Shown one piece after another: positions 42,061 through 56,100 of a stretch of 64,000 nucleotides of DNA (its first letter is position 1; the number at the start of each line of letters is the position of its first letter). The notes under the pieces are model-generated. The model saw only the letters and a program-made list of their open reading frames with translations. It made no database searches and was not told the origin of the DNA. This DNA is from Piromyces finnis (taxonomy: Eukaryota; Neocallimastigomycota; Neocallimastigomycetes; Neocallimastigales; Neocallimastigaceae). The DNA is taken from assembly GCA_002104945.1 (NCBI GenBank), contig MCFH01000006.1:1095001-1159000 (forward strand), written 5' to 3'. Made by a program: the position numbers and the translations under genes.

Positions 42061-45000
42061 ATGCAAGAGAATTATATATATTCCCAGTTATTTAGACTGG
42101 AATCGATAGATGAACCAGAACAAATTGATGAAGTAATTTCATTAAAGAATCAAAAAATAAAAATAATTTAATTATTCCATTAATAATATAATCAATAGGT
42201 TATTTATATAATAAAATTTTAATTATTAATTGTTTATATACAGGAATTAAAGAGCCAACATGCAAAATATCAAAATAGATTTATTGGAAGAACAGATAAA
42301 GAAATAATGGATTTTTTGTCAAAAGTATTTAATATTAAATTTTAATATTTTTTTTTAAATGAAAATCAAATTAGTAACAATTAATTAAATTCCAAATTTC
42401 ATTTTTCAAGATTCCAGAAAATAAAATTAATTCAGTACTTCAAGCAGTATTATATATAATATTAATATGGGATGCATCAGCAACAAAAAATTCAAATGAT
42501 GGTTTAAAGATGGTCGATAATCCTGAGAAGGTTTGTTAATTTAATATATTATTAATTTAAAAACTTAATAATATGAAGATAAAATCAATTTCATTAATAT
42601 ATAATCAAATTTCAAAATTAAACCGTATATTTATAAAGCATGCACAATGGTTATCAAAAGTTCTTGTAACAGTTGATAGATGCAATTTTATTATTGATAA
42701 ATTAGTGAAATTAACTTCAACTTTAAAATGGAATAAAATGTATAAAATACCAAAAATACAGGTATTTTTTTTTTTTTTTTTTTTTTTTTATTTTATTTAA
42801 AGTTTCATAAAATAGCCATATTAACATTTTCATATATTGATGTTTATAATTTATAATATATATTTATTAATGACATATAATTACACATTTTATTAATTAA
42901 CTTATTGAAATCTTTAAATACAACAGATATTTTGGTTATTAGGAAAAATGGCAGAATTTAATGTTTCAGGTTTAGATAAAGTTTATATTAATTTGCTAAG
43001 GCAAATTCAAGGTATTTTTTTTAATCAATTTTAATAATTTATCCATATATAAATTTCAATTTCAACTTCAATCTTTATTCTTAAATTTAAAAATTTATTT
43101 TTTTTTTAAATCGTAATTCATAATAATTATAATAATTAAGGTGGTAGTACTACAGAAGAAAATTTATGGTTTATTGAGGCGCTTTTGAGTCATGTTAAGC
43201 ATTATAGGTATATTTTATTAATATTTATTTTTTGTTATAAATTTAATATCATTTTATTTAAGTTATTATTGAAATAGTTTTATAAGATTCTATTAGTAAT
43301 TTTATTATTAATACATCAATAAAATAGAATTTATGAATCATCACCAAAAATTATTCCACCTTTCGTTTATGCCTATTTAAGACTTATATGTGAACATTCT
43401 CAGTATAAAGATATTCAACAACAAGAAATTCAATTTTGTGTTCAATTATTAACAGAAAAAGTATATTATTTATATGTTATATGCTTTATCTTAAATAAGA
43501 TTTCATCATTATATTTAAGAATTACAATATTTAATAAAAATCAATCTAATTTATAATTTGTTTCATATAGTTTAGTATATGTATGGAAATAGGAAGGGAT
43601 TTAATAAGAGCACTGCAAGACGTGGCTCAAATACCGGAATTCCAAAAAATATGGTCAGAATTATTAGAAAATCCAACAAAATTTGATCCAAGCTTTGAAG
43701 GTTAGTTTAAAAAATTTATAATAAGAGATAAGGATATGAGAAGAAATTTAATAATATATGTAAATATTTTTTTAAAACTTAAAGGTATTGAACAAATTTT
43801 ATTGACTCCAACACAGAAACAATGCTTGGAAGCAAGAATTACCTTTTATATGGAAGAAAAATTAAACTTTTATACTAATAATGTAAATATATAATTAATT
43901 TATAAATAAATGATTTTATTTTATTGTAAATTAATTTTTAATATATTTATTATATACAATTAATTATTGCTATTGTTATCTTCTCAATAATAATATATTC
44001 GATCATATTTCGGGAAAATAAATGAAGGTTTTAACAACAAATCGAATTAGATATATGAAATGGTTTATGTCAAAGTATTTTACTCCTCCAGAAAATGCAT
44101 CTTTTATTATACAGGATGTTATAAGATATATTTGTTGTGTTATCTATCCAACAAATAAAATTTTACAGTCACCTATTGTACCAAGATGTATTATTATTAT
44201 GGATTTTATTAGAGCTTATCAAGTATATAATCAAATGTTTAAGATATAATATTAATATACATTAAAAAATATTAATTTAATTGTATTCTTAATTATTTCT
44301 ATTATTATTACCATTATTATTATTTATAAATTTCTTATATATTAGAATATTAATAATAATTTGTTATTGTCATTATTGTTCGATTGGCTTATGTTTGAAC
44401 CTTCAAAAAAAGATTCAGTTATGAATATTGGTAATTATAATTATACATATTTTAGGGTTATTTTAAAATATAGTATTTATAGCATCCTTAATATAAACAT
44501 TATATTTATTAAATTGGAATAACTATTATTATTTTATTTATCTGTATTTATATTGAACGATAGAACCTGCAATTAAATATATTGAGTCTTCTATAAAAAT
44601 GAATACACCTGATTTATCAGCAACCTTAATAAACTTTTTAAGACATCTTGTTGATCAATATTGTCATTCACTATCTCAAGTCATGTTAAAACATGTAAAA
44701 TTATCAATGCATACTATTTTAACAAAAAATGTTATAAGGTTAATTTTCCTTAATATTTTGCAAATAAATATTATTATATATTATTTTTATATTATTTTTG
44801 TGGAAAGGCATAGTGATTATTATTAATAATTAAATTTATTAATTTGTTTTTCATTTTTAGTCAAAGAACATTACAAAATATATATAATTGCCCAGCGTTT
44901 AATGAAACAACGCGAAATTCAATGAAATATTTATTTGGAGAATTTTTAAATATTGAGCAAAAACATTTACCAATGAATAATATGAATAGTAATAAATATA

Positions 45001-47985
45001 GGAGAAATATATATATATATATATATATAATCTTTGATTTATTTAATATCATAAATAATATTAACAAAATTTATATTATTTCATCAATACTTTTAGAACA
45101 AGTTTCACCCACTTCAAAATCTTTTGATACAGGTAATATGATACCATTAAATCCAAGAGTTGATGATATTCTCAATAGATTTAAGAAAATATCTTCAGAT
45201 AAAAATAAAAAATATTCAAGACAGGATATGAAAGATTTAATTAGTTTATGTTTGGATGGTGTGGTAAATGCTTAATGAATATTTTAATAATAATAATAAT
45301 ATATATATATACCAAATTTAATTATAAAATAATTATATAAAATCCTTATAACTATCTAAAATTTATTATTTTACTGTTATTATTATAGGAATTAAATTAT
45401 CCTATATTGACAAAGTCATTATATTCCATATTAAAAAATGATATTAATAAAGAATGGACTTCATACTTCCCTGAAAATACAGAAAATATTGATGAAGTTA
45501 TTAATCAATATTTGAATAACCCGATTGTTATGTTATTTGATGAACTGAATAAAATGCTTTTTAAAGAGAATAAAGAAATTGATGATTATAGTAAACCGAT
45601 GATTAAAAACGGTTTACATTTCTTTAAAGATTTATGTAATAGTAGTAAGATAATATCAGCGAGATATCTTCTTAATTTGTTAAGGTTGGCTATATATATA
45701 TGTATATAATCTATGTAAGGAAATATATTATTAATGATATTTTTTTAAATATTAAATATTATTATAATTAATTATATTCAGAGATATTTTGTGGAATAAA
45801 TCAAGTGAATTTGACTCAATTAAAAAATACTTGGATTTCTTGTATAGTATAGAGGAAAATAATAATGGTTATAATAGTGCTAGTAGTAGTAATAATAACA
45901 ATATTAATTCAAATAGTTCATCAAATAATTTAAATTCAAATATTAATAGTCAAAGTTATTCAGAATTAGTGATAAATGATGTACAAGTAAGTTTTTTTTT
46001 TAAGTATATATTGATTATGCCTATATAATTAAATAAAAATACAATATTTTATTTATTTATTTTTATTTTTAAAATTAAGACTTTACAAGAAGAGGATTCA
46101 GAACTTTTTTTAATATTAATACCAGTGTTCTGTTCCTATTTCAGTGATGTTGTAATTGGAAATGAAACATTTATATATCTTATTGTTTCAGTATTGGATC
46201 CAATTTATGTAAATATAATATTTATTTTATGTATTTATAATTATTAAGAAATTATTAAAAATTATATTTAATTTGCATTTTATTTCTTAATTTACATTAG
46301 TGCAATAAAATATCATATGATCTCAATATGCATAAATATACATTATTTAATAATATAAATAATATATCAAAAGTCATAGGTAAGTATCACTTTTTTATTA
46401 GGATATTTAAATATTTATTTCTAATAATTTTATTATTATTATTATTATTATTATTTTAAATTAAATATAGAAAAATCATTGGAATGGGAATCTTATGAAC
46501 AAAGTTGCTTATGGACTTTTATAATTTCTGAATTTGGTTATTATTTAGATAATAATAAATATTTATTGCAATTATTTATTGATGAAAAAGTTAAATTTAC
46601 AAAAGGTAAGAAAAAAAAAAAAAAAATAATTGTTTGTAATAATATTATATAATCAAAATTTAAATATATGTTTAGTTTTTTTTATTGTTATATATTAATA
46701 ATTAATTATACTAATTTTTAAAAATAGATAATATTGAAGCATTAAATGGTATTTCACAATTAGCAAAATCATTATCACCAAGCAAATCAGTTATTAATTT
46801 AATTTTAAGACAACCAACTGTTCTTTTTTCAAATTGTTTTATATTTGTATTAAATTATTGGTTAATTTCTAATAATGAAGAATTAGAGGCATTTTTAAAG
46901 AATGCATTAGTAGATTTTCGTCAACACCATAAATATAATGATAATAATGCTAAATCAAAAGATGGAAAAGTTGATAGTCAAGGTATATCCTTTGAAGATG
47001 AAATATTCCATAGTGATAATGAAAATGATAATGATTACATGAAATTTAATGCGGATATTTATAAAGATGATGTAAATGAGGAAAGTGATGACGATAGTGA
47101 TGCATCAAATGATAATTTAATAACAAAAAGAACTAATAAAAAGAAATCAGTTAAACCAATTGATGATAGTGATGAAAGTTTTGATAAAGATGATGATACA
47201 GATCTTATTAATATTGAAAGTGATGATGAAATTGATATATTAGAGAATGCTGCTTCTAAAAAAGAAAAAAATTTAGGATTTGAAAATGATGAAGATGAAC
47301 TCTTTCTTTATGGAGATGAAGCTATGACTACAGATACAGCTATTGCCATGCCAAATACTATGTTAACTAATAAAAATAAGACAGAAGTGAACGATTTAAT
47401 AAAATTAAAGGAAAAATCCAAGAAAATAAAGAGTGAAAATAAAGATTATACCCCAGCAGAAATTAATATTGTATTGGAAAATATTCGTCAATGGAAAAAT
47501 AATTTAAATCAAATAAAGAAGAATTTAATTAATTTAAAGAGAAGTGAATTAGAATTACAAGGTCAGTTTGCAAATAAATATTAATTTTTTTTTTTTAAAT
47601 AAATAAATAAATATATATATAATAAATATATATTTAAATATTCATTATTTTTTTTTTTTTTTTATATAAAAAAATATTAAAAAGCCTATGATTTATTTAA
47701 TAATTCCGAGTTAATTACTGATATTACTTCATTGATTTATGAGTTTTCGTTACAATCTCAATTTAAAGATTTATTAATACAGGAAAATGGTATTTTTTTT
47801 TTTTTTTTTTATATATAATTAAAAATAAATTTGAATTATTTATAATATTAATATATAAATTATATTTTAACCAAATTTTAGATATTATAAAAATGGATGA
47901 GATTGTAGAATCTGACGATTCTGATGAAAGTTTAATAACTTCATCTAATAAAAGAAAAAGAATGACCATATCAGATAGTGAATAA
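42061..47985 (+). CDS. INTS3: Integrator complex subunit 3 homologue (about 22 exons, about 1201 aa)
   Basis: Exons: 42061-42132, 42244-42324, 42411-42530, 42579-42761, 42927-43011, 43141-43207, 43328-43460, 43571-43700, 43785-43882, 44028-44222, 44346-44430, 44564-44738, 44861-44988, 45097-45263, 45389-45684, 45782-45986, 46080-46208, 46301-46379, 46471-46605, 46728-47561, 47685-47789, 47882-47985; all keep frame. The family is recognised by IGRDLIRALQDVAQIPEF, DVIRYICCVIYPTNKIL, FDWLMFEPSKKDSVMNIEPA, LSATLINFLRHLVDQY, SLEWESYEQSCLW, the VLNYWLISNNEELEAFL stretch and the basic/acidic tail KRKRMTISDSE, matching INTS3 along its length. INTS3 is a scaffold of the Integrator, which cleaves nascent RNA made by Pol II, and in animals also of the SOSS single-strand-DNA complex. 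The large exon 20 adds an acidic Asp/Asn-rich insert. The gene is convergent with POMP. Confidence 0.9.
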
Positions 47986-48871
47986 TGGAAACATTTATCT
48001 TCTATTTATTGAAAGCTTGTTAATATCAATGATTTTTAGTAATTTTATATCTACTTGTCAAATGAAAAAGAGAAAAAAAAACTTTTTTTTTTTTTAAAAT
48101 TTTAAATAATGCATACTACATATTATATACCATTTATTATAATTATATATGATTTTTTATAGTATATTATTGTTACTCATATATATTAGAATTTTTTCAT
48201 TGTATTACGAAATAAAAGCTTTAAATAACAAATAAACAAATAATATATAATCATTATTATTATATATATATATTTTTTTAAAAAAAGTGATATATTCAAT
48301 ATATTTTTTTTTTAGCCTATTATTAAAATGCTTATAAATATATTTAGAAATATTATTATTATCATCATTTTCAATGATTTAAACAGCAAACATGATTTTT
48401 TTTTTTTAATGTCTTACAATATGAGGATGTTATTTTATTTTTATTTTTATTTTTATTTTTTTTTCTTTTTATTTTTTTTTAAATTGTTTTATTAAAATAG
48501 ATTAAGTTATATATAAACAATTTATTCTTTATTTTTTTATTAATATTTTGAATGGATTTTCTTTTATTATTTATTATTAATATTGTGCTTTATTTTATGT
48601 TTTTAAAATGGATTTTTTTTTTTCTTTTTATATTTTACATAAAATAAATTTAAATGTATATTGCTTATATTATTTGCTTAGTTTTTTAATATTTACTATA
48701 AACATAATAATAATATTATTTTCTTTTTATGCTATTATTAATTATTAATTAATAACATTTATTTGAAAGTTGGAATAGAATCTATATAGTTAAAAAAAAA
48801 AAAAGTAAAAGATTAGTTATATATATTGAATATAATTTAATTAAAATTAGATTTATAAATGATAGTTTATT
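47986..48871. other. Convergent 3' intergenic region between INTS3 and POMP
   Basis: AT-rich with T-runs. It must hold both genes' 3' UTRs. No other feature seen. Confidence 0.55.
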
Positions 48872-49839
48872 TTATTTACCAGTTCCGAGGAAGTCTTCAA
48901 AACCAAGACTACAATCATTACCATTTAAAATATCCATACCGACGTTGTTGAATTCTGGGTGGAGTTGACGTGGAGCACGGTTAACCTAATGATAAATTAT
49001 ATTTAGATATTATACGATATAAAGAAATAATTATTTAATTAAGTTTTCTTATTATATCCATAATTTTATTTTTATATATAATTAGTAATAAAAAATATTA
49101 ATATTTACTTGTGAAACAATAGCTTTTTCCATTTGTAAACGAATTGGAACATGCATACCAAAAGTATTACGTAACATGGTCATTTGAAGTCTATCTTGAG
49201 TAGCATCCCACTTATATTTGTATTAAAATTTAGTTTTAATTATAAATTGAAATTTGTTATATGAAATAAAATAAAAACAATTTTGTAATTAATATAATTA
49301 ATTTCAATTTTTCTTTAAATTGTTATGCCATAATGATCATATTTTTAAATGAAATTTCATAATATTCTTGATCAATACTAAATTATATATTTACGTTTTC
49401 TAATCTGGCTTGAAGTGGGTGAGCTGGTAAAACTTCATCAACTAACTTTCTTGGACCGTATCTGAAAGTATCATGAACACCATATTCCTTATTTAAAGTG
49501 TCAGAAACTGACTTGGTGACAGTCTTTTCGTTAGCTTTTGGAACAATTCTATATGAATTCTAATAATCAATATAATAAATGTATTGTACACATGTAAATT
49601 ATTAATTATTTCTTATTATAAATAAAATAAAATTAATTTTAAAAAAAAATTTGAATTTTGATTTCTAGAATTTATAATTAATTGAAAATTGAAATTTTTA
49701 TTTTTTTAAATTTCATCTTATTAAAACATATTATTTTAAAAAATAACCAAATTTTATAGTTATTTTTGTATATCAAAATAAAATAAAATAAAATAATAAA
49801 AAAAAAAATATATATATATATATATATTCTTATTACCAT
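48872..49839 (-). CDS. Proteasome maturation protein POMP/Ump1 (4 exons, 127 aa)
   Basis: Exons on the minus strand: 49839-49837 (the ATG alone), 49559-49395, 49210-49109, 48985-48872. The protein has the Ump1/POMP signature: LRNTFGMHVPIRLQMEKAIVSQ, then NVGMDILNGNDCSLGFEDFLG near the C-terminus, like LKLQMEF...LRGNDE.IGFEDIL in animal POMP. It is the chaperone that assists 20S proteasome half-mer assembly and is degraded as the first substrate of the new proteasome. Exon 1 contributes only the start codon, followed at once by GTAATA; exon 2 opens with NSYRIVPKANEK, and no in-frame ATG lies early in exon 2, which supports this start. The length is close to yeast (148) and human (141) proteins. 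Confidence 0.88.
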
Positions 49840-50838
49840 GATTATTATTGATTTTTAAATTAAATTTTAAAAAATTATTTTAATTTTCAATTAATGTTGT
49901 AAAAATCTATACTGTTGTATTAATAAATTATGAAAGATGTAAAGTCCAGTTTCGTATCAAATATTTTTAATAATTAGTTTAATTACAAATTTTATATATA
50001 AAATTAAATAGAATAAAAAGAATTAAAAAAATTGTTAGTATATTAATTGTTATGAATTTTACATTTTTAATTATAAAATAGAAAAATTAATTTTTAATAG
50101 ATAATATTCTTTATTATTTTTCTTTTATTAATTTCTATTTAATTTCTATTGCTTTACTTTTATAATAATGTATATAAATAAATTATGTTTCCTTTTAATG
50201 ATTGATTATACCTTTTACAATATTATTAAAAAAATTATTTAATAAAATATTTTTTTAAACTAAATTTTTGTTTAAATTATAAATATTAATTTAATTAAAT
50301 TTATAGTATGTATATTATTCAATTTTAATTAATAAATATTATAATTAATTATTTTGTATAAAAAATATTTACAATATAATCAATACTGTAATTAATAATT
50401 ATAATTAATATTCATTTCTATATAAATATATAGCAAAATGTATAATACAACAAAAATAATAACATTTAATAGTGCCTTATAAAATATAAATTTTTCTTTT
50501 TTTTTTTAAAAAAAAAAAAGAAAAAAACAACAACAACTATGAATTGTATATATACTTATTTATTTCATAATAAATATACATATTCTAACATATTATAATT
50601 TTTTTTTATAAATTCCTTTTTCGATTATTTTATTTTAAAGATAAATTTAATGAATAATATTTTCTATTATCAAATAAGGCTTAATTTTAAAGTTGCAATA
50701 TCAAACTAATTAAAATAATTAATGTTATGAAATTATTAAATAATACTTGATGATATAAAAAAATGAAAAAAAAAAATATTTTTAAAAATAAATAGTATTT
50801 TTCTAATTGAGTTAAAAAAGATGAATGATAATAATAAT
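49840..50838. other. Intergenic region upstream of POMP and downstream of RCL1
   Basis: About 1 kb, AT-rich. It holds the POMP promoter/5' UTR (minus strand) and the RCL1 3' UTR. Nothing else recognised. Confidence 0.5.
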
Positions 50839-52984
50839 TTATGTAAACTTTTTGTTGGTATTGGTAAAACCACTACCAACACAAGTAAGTAATACAGTTT
50901 GGTTTTCTGAATCAGGTTTAATTTTATATGTTATACCAAAGAATGAACGAATATCTCTTAAAAGTTGAATACTTTATAATTATTAGATTAATTTGAATTA
51001 GTAAAGTAAAAATATATTGATTAGTATTTTTATTTTTTATTTTTTTTTTAATTAAAATATGATAAATTTTTATTAAATACTTACGAAACTTTAGTTAATT
51101 TCGATATTCTTATTTTACTAACATCTTCTGGAGTTAATACCATTAATAGTATATTTATCCATTGAGAGAAGGTATCTACAGAACCACCTTTTCTTATTTC
51201 TGTTAATAAATATTTTAATGCTTGTTTTCCTAAGTCTTCTGGAGTTTCAAAGTTAAATAATGCAGGCTTTTCTGGTTCACCATTTTCACTTGATTGTTGT
51301 TTTTCGAAACTACATTCAGCCGACAATAAAGCTCCAGTTGTAGTTTCTGCAACAAGACTTAATCCATAACCAGGTGAACTAAAATTATAAAAATGTTTAT
51401 TTAAAAGATGAGTTTAACTTTTACATTTAATTATGTATATTTTATTTTTAACATAAAAAATATAAAATAAAAATCTGTATATTAAAGAGTATTTCTATTA
51501 TTTAATAGATAGTAAATGTTAACCCAAAAATTAAAAAAATTAACAATGAAACTTACTTTCCACTTTCAGCACCCTTATAGACATCGGTATAAATATAAAC
51601 ATCTGGAATGTAATGGGTAAGTTGAGAACGAGCAACTTCTGTAACTCTATTTGCCATTTGTGGAGAAACTCTAGTAGCATATGCAATACCACGAATACGC
51701 TTAATTCTACCTTCATCGATATATTGTACAGGTTTTATTTGTTTTACAATAGGACAACTGAATTTAACTTCACCACCACCATTTGGTGGAGCTCCACGCT
51801 TGACAATCTTTAATTCTATACCATTTTCTATACCAAAACGTTTTAATTGTGGAAGAAGAACAGTTCTTATTAAATCAACCTTTATTATTTTTATTAAAGA
51901 AGTAATTATTATTAACATTTATATCAAATGAATTAAATTAATTATGAAATAATGTGAATTAGAAATTTAATTGATTTCAAATAATTATAAAAAAGAAAAC
52001 AATAATTTAGAAATAATAATAATAATAACAATAATAAAACTTACAGATATATCAACATTGTCATTAGTAATACCATGTAAAGTGATATTTAAAGGATTCT
52101 TTGCAAATGGTGCTAAAACAATTAAAGGTTCTAAAAAGTAGCCAATTGCTCTTGAGTTACCACAATCAAAATTGATTTTTCCACCACTAATAATACCTGG
52201 CTTGTAAATTAAACTGGTACCAGAGTAATTAATATCAAATGAACTACCATTTGTTACTTGTTCTAATAAATGAAGAAAGGCAGCTTCATGTTCTATTTTT
52301 TTAAAAAAATATGAAATCAGAATAAAATTCATAATTATATATAAAAATGATAAATTAATTAATATTAATTAAAAATCTTATAATAATGAAATTATAATAA
52401 TTTATAAATGTGCTTTTTATTTTTATTTTTAATCTTTAAAATTATTTCACAATATTTGTACTGGGTATATTTAATTGTCTAAAGTGTTTATTCAATAATA
52501 ATTTAATTGTAATCCAGAAATAAATATAATATTATAGTAATTAATTATTGCATTATCGAAGTTTTATAATTTATTTATTGAAATGAAAAATTTTATATTA
52601 AATTATTAAAGATATTTTAATTGCTATAAGTATTGTAAATTTCTTATAAAATTACAAATAATTGAAATTAGCATACTAATTTTTAAAAAATGTAAAATTT
52701 AGTAACATTTTATATATATATATATTAATGAAAATGTCTTATTTTATAGTTTGTTGATATGAGCTTTTAATCCTATCAATGTGACTATATTTGTTTTGAT
52801 ATAAATGTGATTCTTTAAAAATTTAAATAGAAATCCTTTCATTTATTGTACCTTGTAAACCAGGATTATCTTCTTCAGAACGAATTTTATCAATTTTAAT
52901 TGGTTTTCCTGTAAGAGTTGCTAAAACAAGTCTTTGAGTAATAAATTGATGTCCTGAAAATTTTATATAATTTGCACCAGACAT
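50839..52984 (-). CDS. RCL1: RCL1, RNA 3'-phosphate cyclase-like rRNA-processing protein (5 exons, 376 aa)
   Basis: Exons on the minus strand: 52984-52852, 52292-52045, 51879-51557, 51378-51085, 50971-50839; frame is kept throughout. The start MSGANYIKFSGHQFITQRLV matches the RCL1 N-terminus. Later motifs are EAAFLHLLEQVTNGSSF, CGNSRAIGYFLEPL, KIVKRGAPPNGGGEVKFSC, IKRIRGIAYATRVSPQMANR, SPGYGLSLVAETTTG, PEDLGKQALKYLL and the end LLTCVGSGFTNTNKKFT. The family resembles RNA cyclases but lacks cyclase activity. It acts in the nucleolar small-subunit processome with the GTPase Bms1 at the A2 pre-rRNA cleavage. The length equals that of human RCL1 (373). It is divergent from URA3. Confidence 0.93.
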
Positions 52985-53696
<712 letters not shown>

Positions 53697-54932
53697 ATGG
53701 CTCCTTCCTTTTTAACTCAAACTTACTCTGAAAGAGCAAAGGTTAACGATAATGCTTGTGCCAAGAAATTATTAGAATTAATGGATAAAAAAAAGACTAA
53801 TTTATCTGTTGCTATTGATGTTACTAAGAAAGACGACATTATTCGTATTGCCGATTTACTTGGTCCATATATCTGTGTCTTAAAGGTAATTTTATTAGAT
53901 ATCATTAAAGAATAATAAATATTTCATATTTAATATTGAAATTAATATTTAAGTTTTTATTGATGTATAAAAACATAAAAGACTCATATTGATATTGTTG
54001 AAGATTTTGACATGGAACTTGTTGAAACTCTTAAGCAATTAGCTCAAAAGCATGAATTTTTAATCTTTGAAGACAGAAAATTCGCTGATATTGGTAATTG
54101 TTCAATACTTTAAAATTTTATTCTTTATTTCAATTATTCCAATTTTTAAACATTTATATATATGAAGTCATATGATTAATAATTAATTACAATTCAATTA
54201 AGTATACTTCTTTTTCAATTAAAAGTGTCATATTAATTATAATGATTGTTGATTTTAATAATAACGATAGTAATCCAAAATATTGAAAAAAAAAGAGAGA
54301 AAAAATTAAATAAAAATAAAAAACGACAATTATTATTAAATGAAATTTCTCAATGATTTTTTAATTCATAAAATAATTAATATTTTTATTTTAATAATAA
54401 ATAATATTACGCTATAGGTAACACTGTTAAGCATCAATACGAAGGTGGTGTTTACAAGATTGCTTCATGGTCTGATATCACTAATGCTCACCCAATTCCA
54501 GGTGAAGGTATTATTAAGGGTTTAAAGGAAGTTGGTCTTCCATTAAACCGTGCTTTATTACTTCTTGCTGAAATGTCATCAAAGGGTACTTTAGCTAAGG
54601 GTCAATATACTTTAGATACCATTGAAATGGCCAAGAGAAACACCGATTTCGTTATCGGTTTTATTGGTCAAAATCGTATTTATGATAATGGTGACAATTC
54701 TCAAGATTTCCTTTACCTTACTCCAGGTGTTGGTTTAGAAACTAAGGGTGATTCTCTTGGTCAACAATACAGAACTCCACATCAAGTTATTGTTGAAAGT
54801 GGTTGTGATATTATTATTGTCGGACGTGGTGTTTACGGTGCTAAGGATGATGCTGAAATTAAGGAAAGAGCTGAAAAATACAGAAAGGCTGGTTGGGATG
54901 CCTACTTAGAAAGAATTGGTCAAAGCCAATAA
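53697..54932 (+). CDS. URA3: Orotidine 5'-phosphate decarboxylase (3 exons, 271 aa)
   Basis: Final step of de novo UMP synthesis (OMP to UMP and CO2), cytosolic. Exons: 53697-53885, 53982-54093, 54418-54932. The signature [13 protein letters not shown] spans the exon 2-3 junction and carries the catalytic Asp-x-Lys pair. Other landmarks are [11 protein letters not shown] near the N-terminus, [13 protein letters not shown] (exon 1-2 junction), the substrate-phosphate loop region [20 protein letters not shown] and [13 protein letters not shown] at the C-terminus. It is a stand-alone enzyme of the fungal URA3 type and length, not fused to OPRT as in animal UMPS. The exons are markedly GC-richer than the introns. 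Confidence 0.96.
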
Positions 54933-56100
54933 ACTTTAAAGTTATTAAATATTAAAAATAAAAATTTCATATTACATTAATAAAAATGTAATAGTTATTA
55001 TAATTTATTTATTGTAATTAGTAATATTTTGAAGTATATATATATATATATATATATATAAAGGTATTAAATAGCCGTTTAACTTCAATAAAAAATATAA
55101 TTAAATAAAAATAAAATAAAAAAAAATAAAATAAAATAAAATAAAAATAGTAAAAAAAAAAAAAAGAAAAAGAAAAAAAGAATTAAATTATATATTTTGT
55201 GTTTGTTTGTTTCATTATTTCTCTTAATTTTCAGAAAAAAGTCAAGTATTAATCTAAATTTTATTTTATTTTACTTTAACTATCACCTATATTTATTGTA
55301 TAGTCTATATTTTTAAAGTTTCTAATATATATTATTACCATGGTTTTTTTTTCATTTATTAAAAAATAAAATAATTAAAACAATTAAATTATTAGGTGAC
55401 TGAATTATTATCTATATAATTCTAATAAAGTATATGTTTTCTTTATTATTTATTTAGTAGTGACAGTAACAGAAAATATATTCAATATTAATTTACAACT
55501 TATCATAATATTTATCATAACACTCTTGTGTTACTATGAACCTAATTTATTATAATTAAAAAATATAATAATAGATTTTGTAATAAGTATAACAAATATG
55601 ATTGGCTATAATATAATTAAAAACACAGAAAATAATTAAAAAATATATTTATGAAAAATGAATGAAAAAAGAAATTAAATTATTAATAGTATCACTAATT
55701 ATTATGGAAATTAGTACAATTAAAATAAGTAAATTTCAAAAAAGTAATGTTCAAAGTAGTTAATTACTAAATATTATTAACTATAATTTTAATATTAGTA
55801 CCCAGTAACATTAATTACTATAAATTTTATTTATTACATTTTTCTTTTAATATTTTTTATTTTAATTAATGTTTATATACTCAAAACATTTGAAATTGAA
55901 TTTTCTTGAATTAAGTTTATTTATAAATAAATCTTAAATATTGTATATAGGTTACTACAATAATAATAAACTGTATCTATATATTACTAAAATATGAAGA
56001 TTTTATTTTTAATTTTTTATATCTATTGTAATATCTCTATTATTAAATTAAATAAGAAAAAATATTTATTTTTATTTATGAATGTACTTTTTTTAAATTA
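54933..56100. other. AT-rich convergent intergenic region
   Basis: Contains a TA dinucleotide run (about 55036-55062) and A-rich (AAAT/AAAAT) stretches. It lies between the 3' ends of URA3 and the minus-strand membrane protein. No gene seen. Confidence 0.55.
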
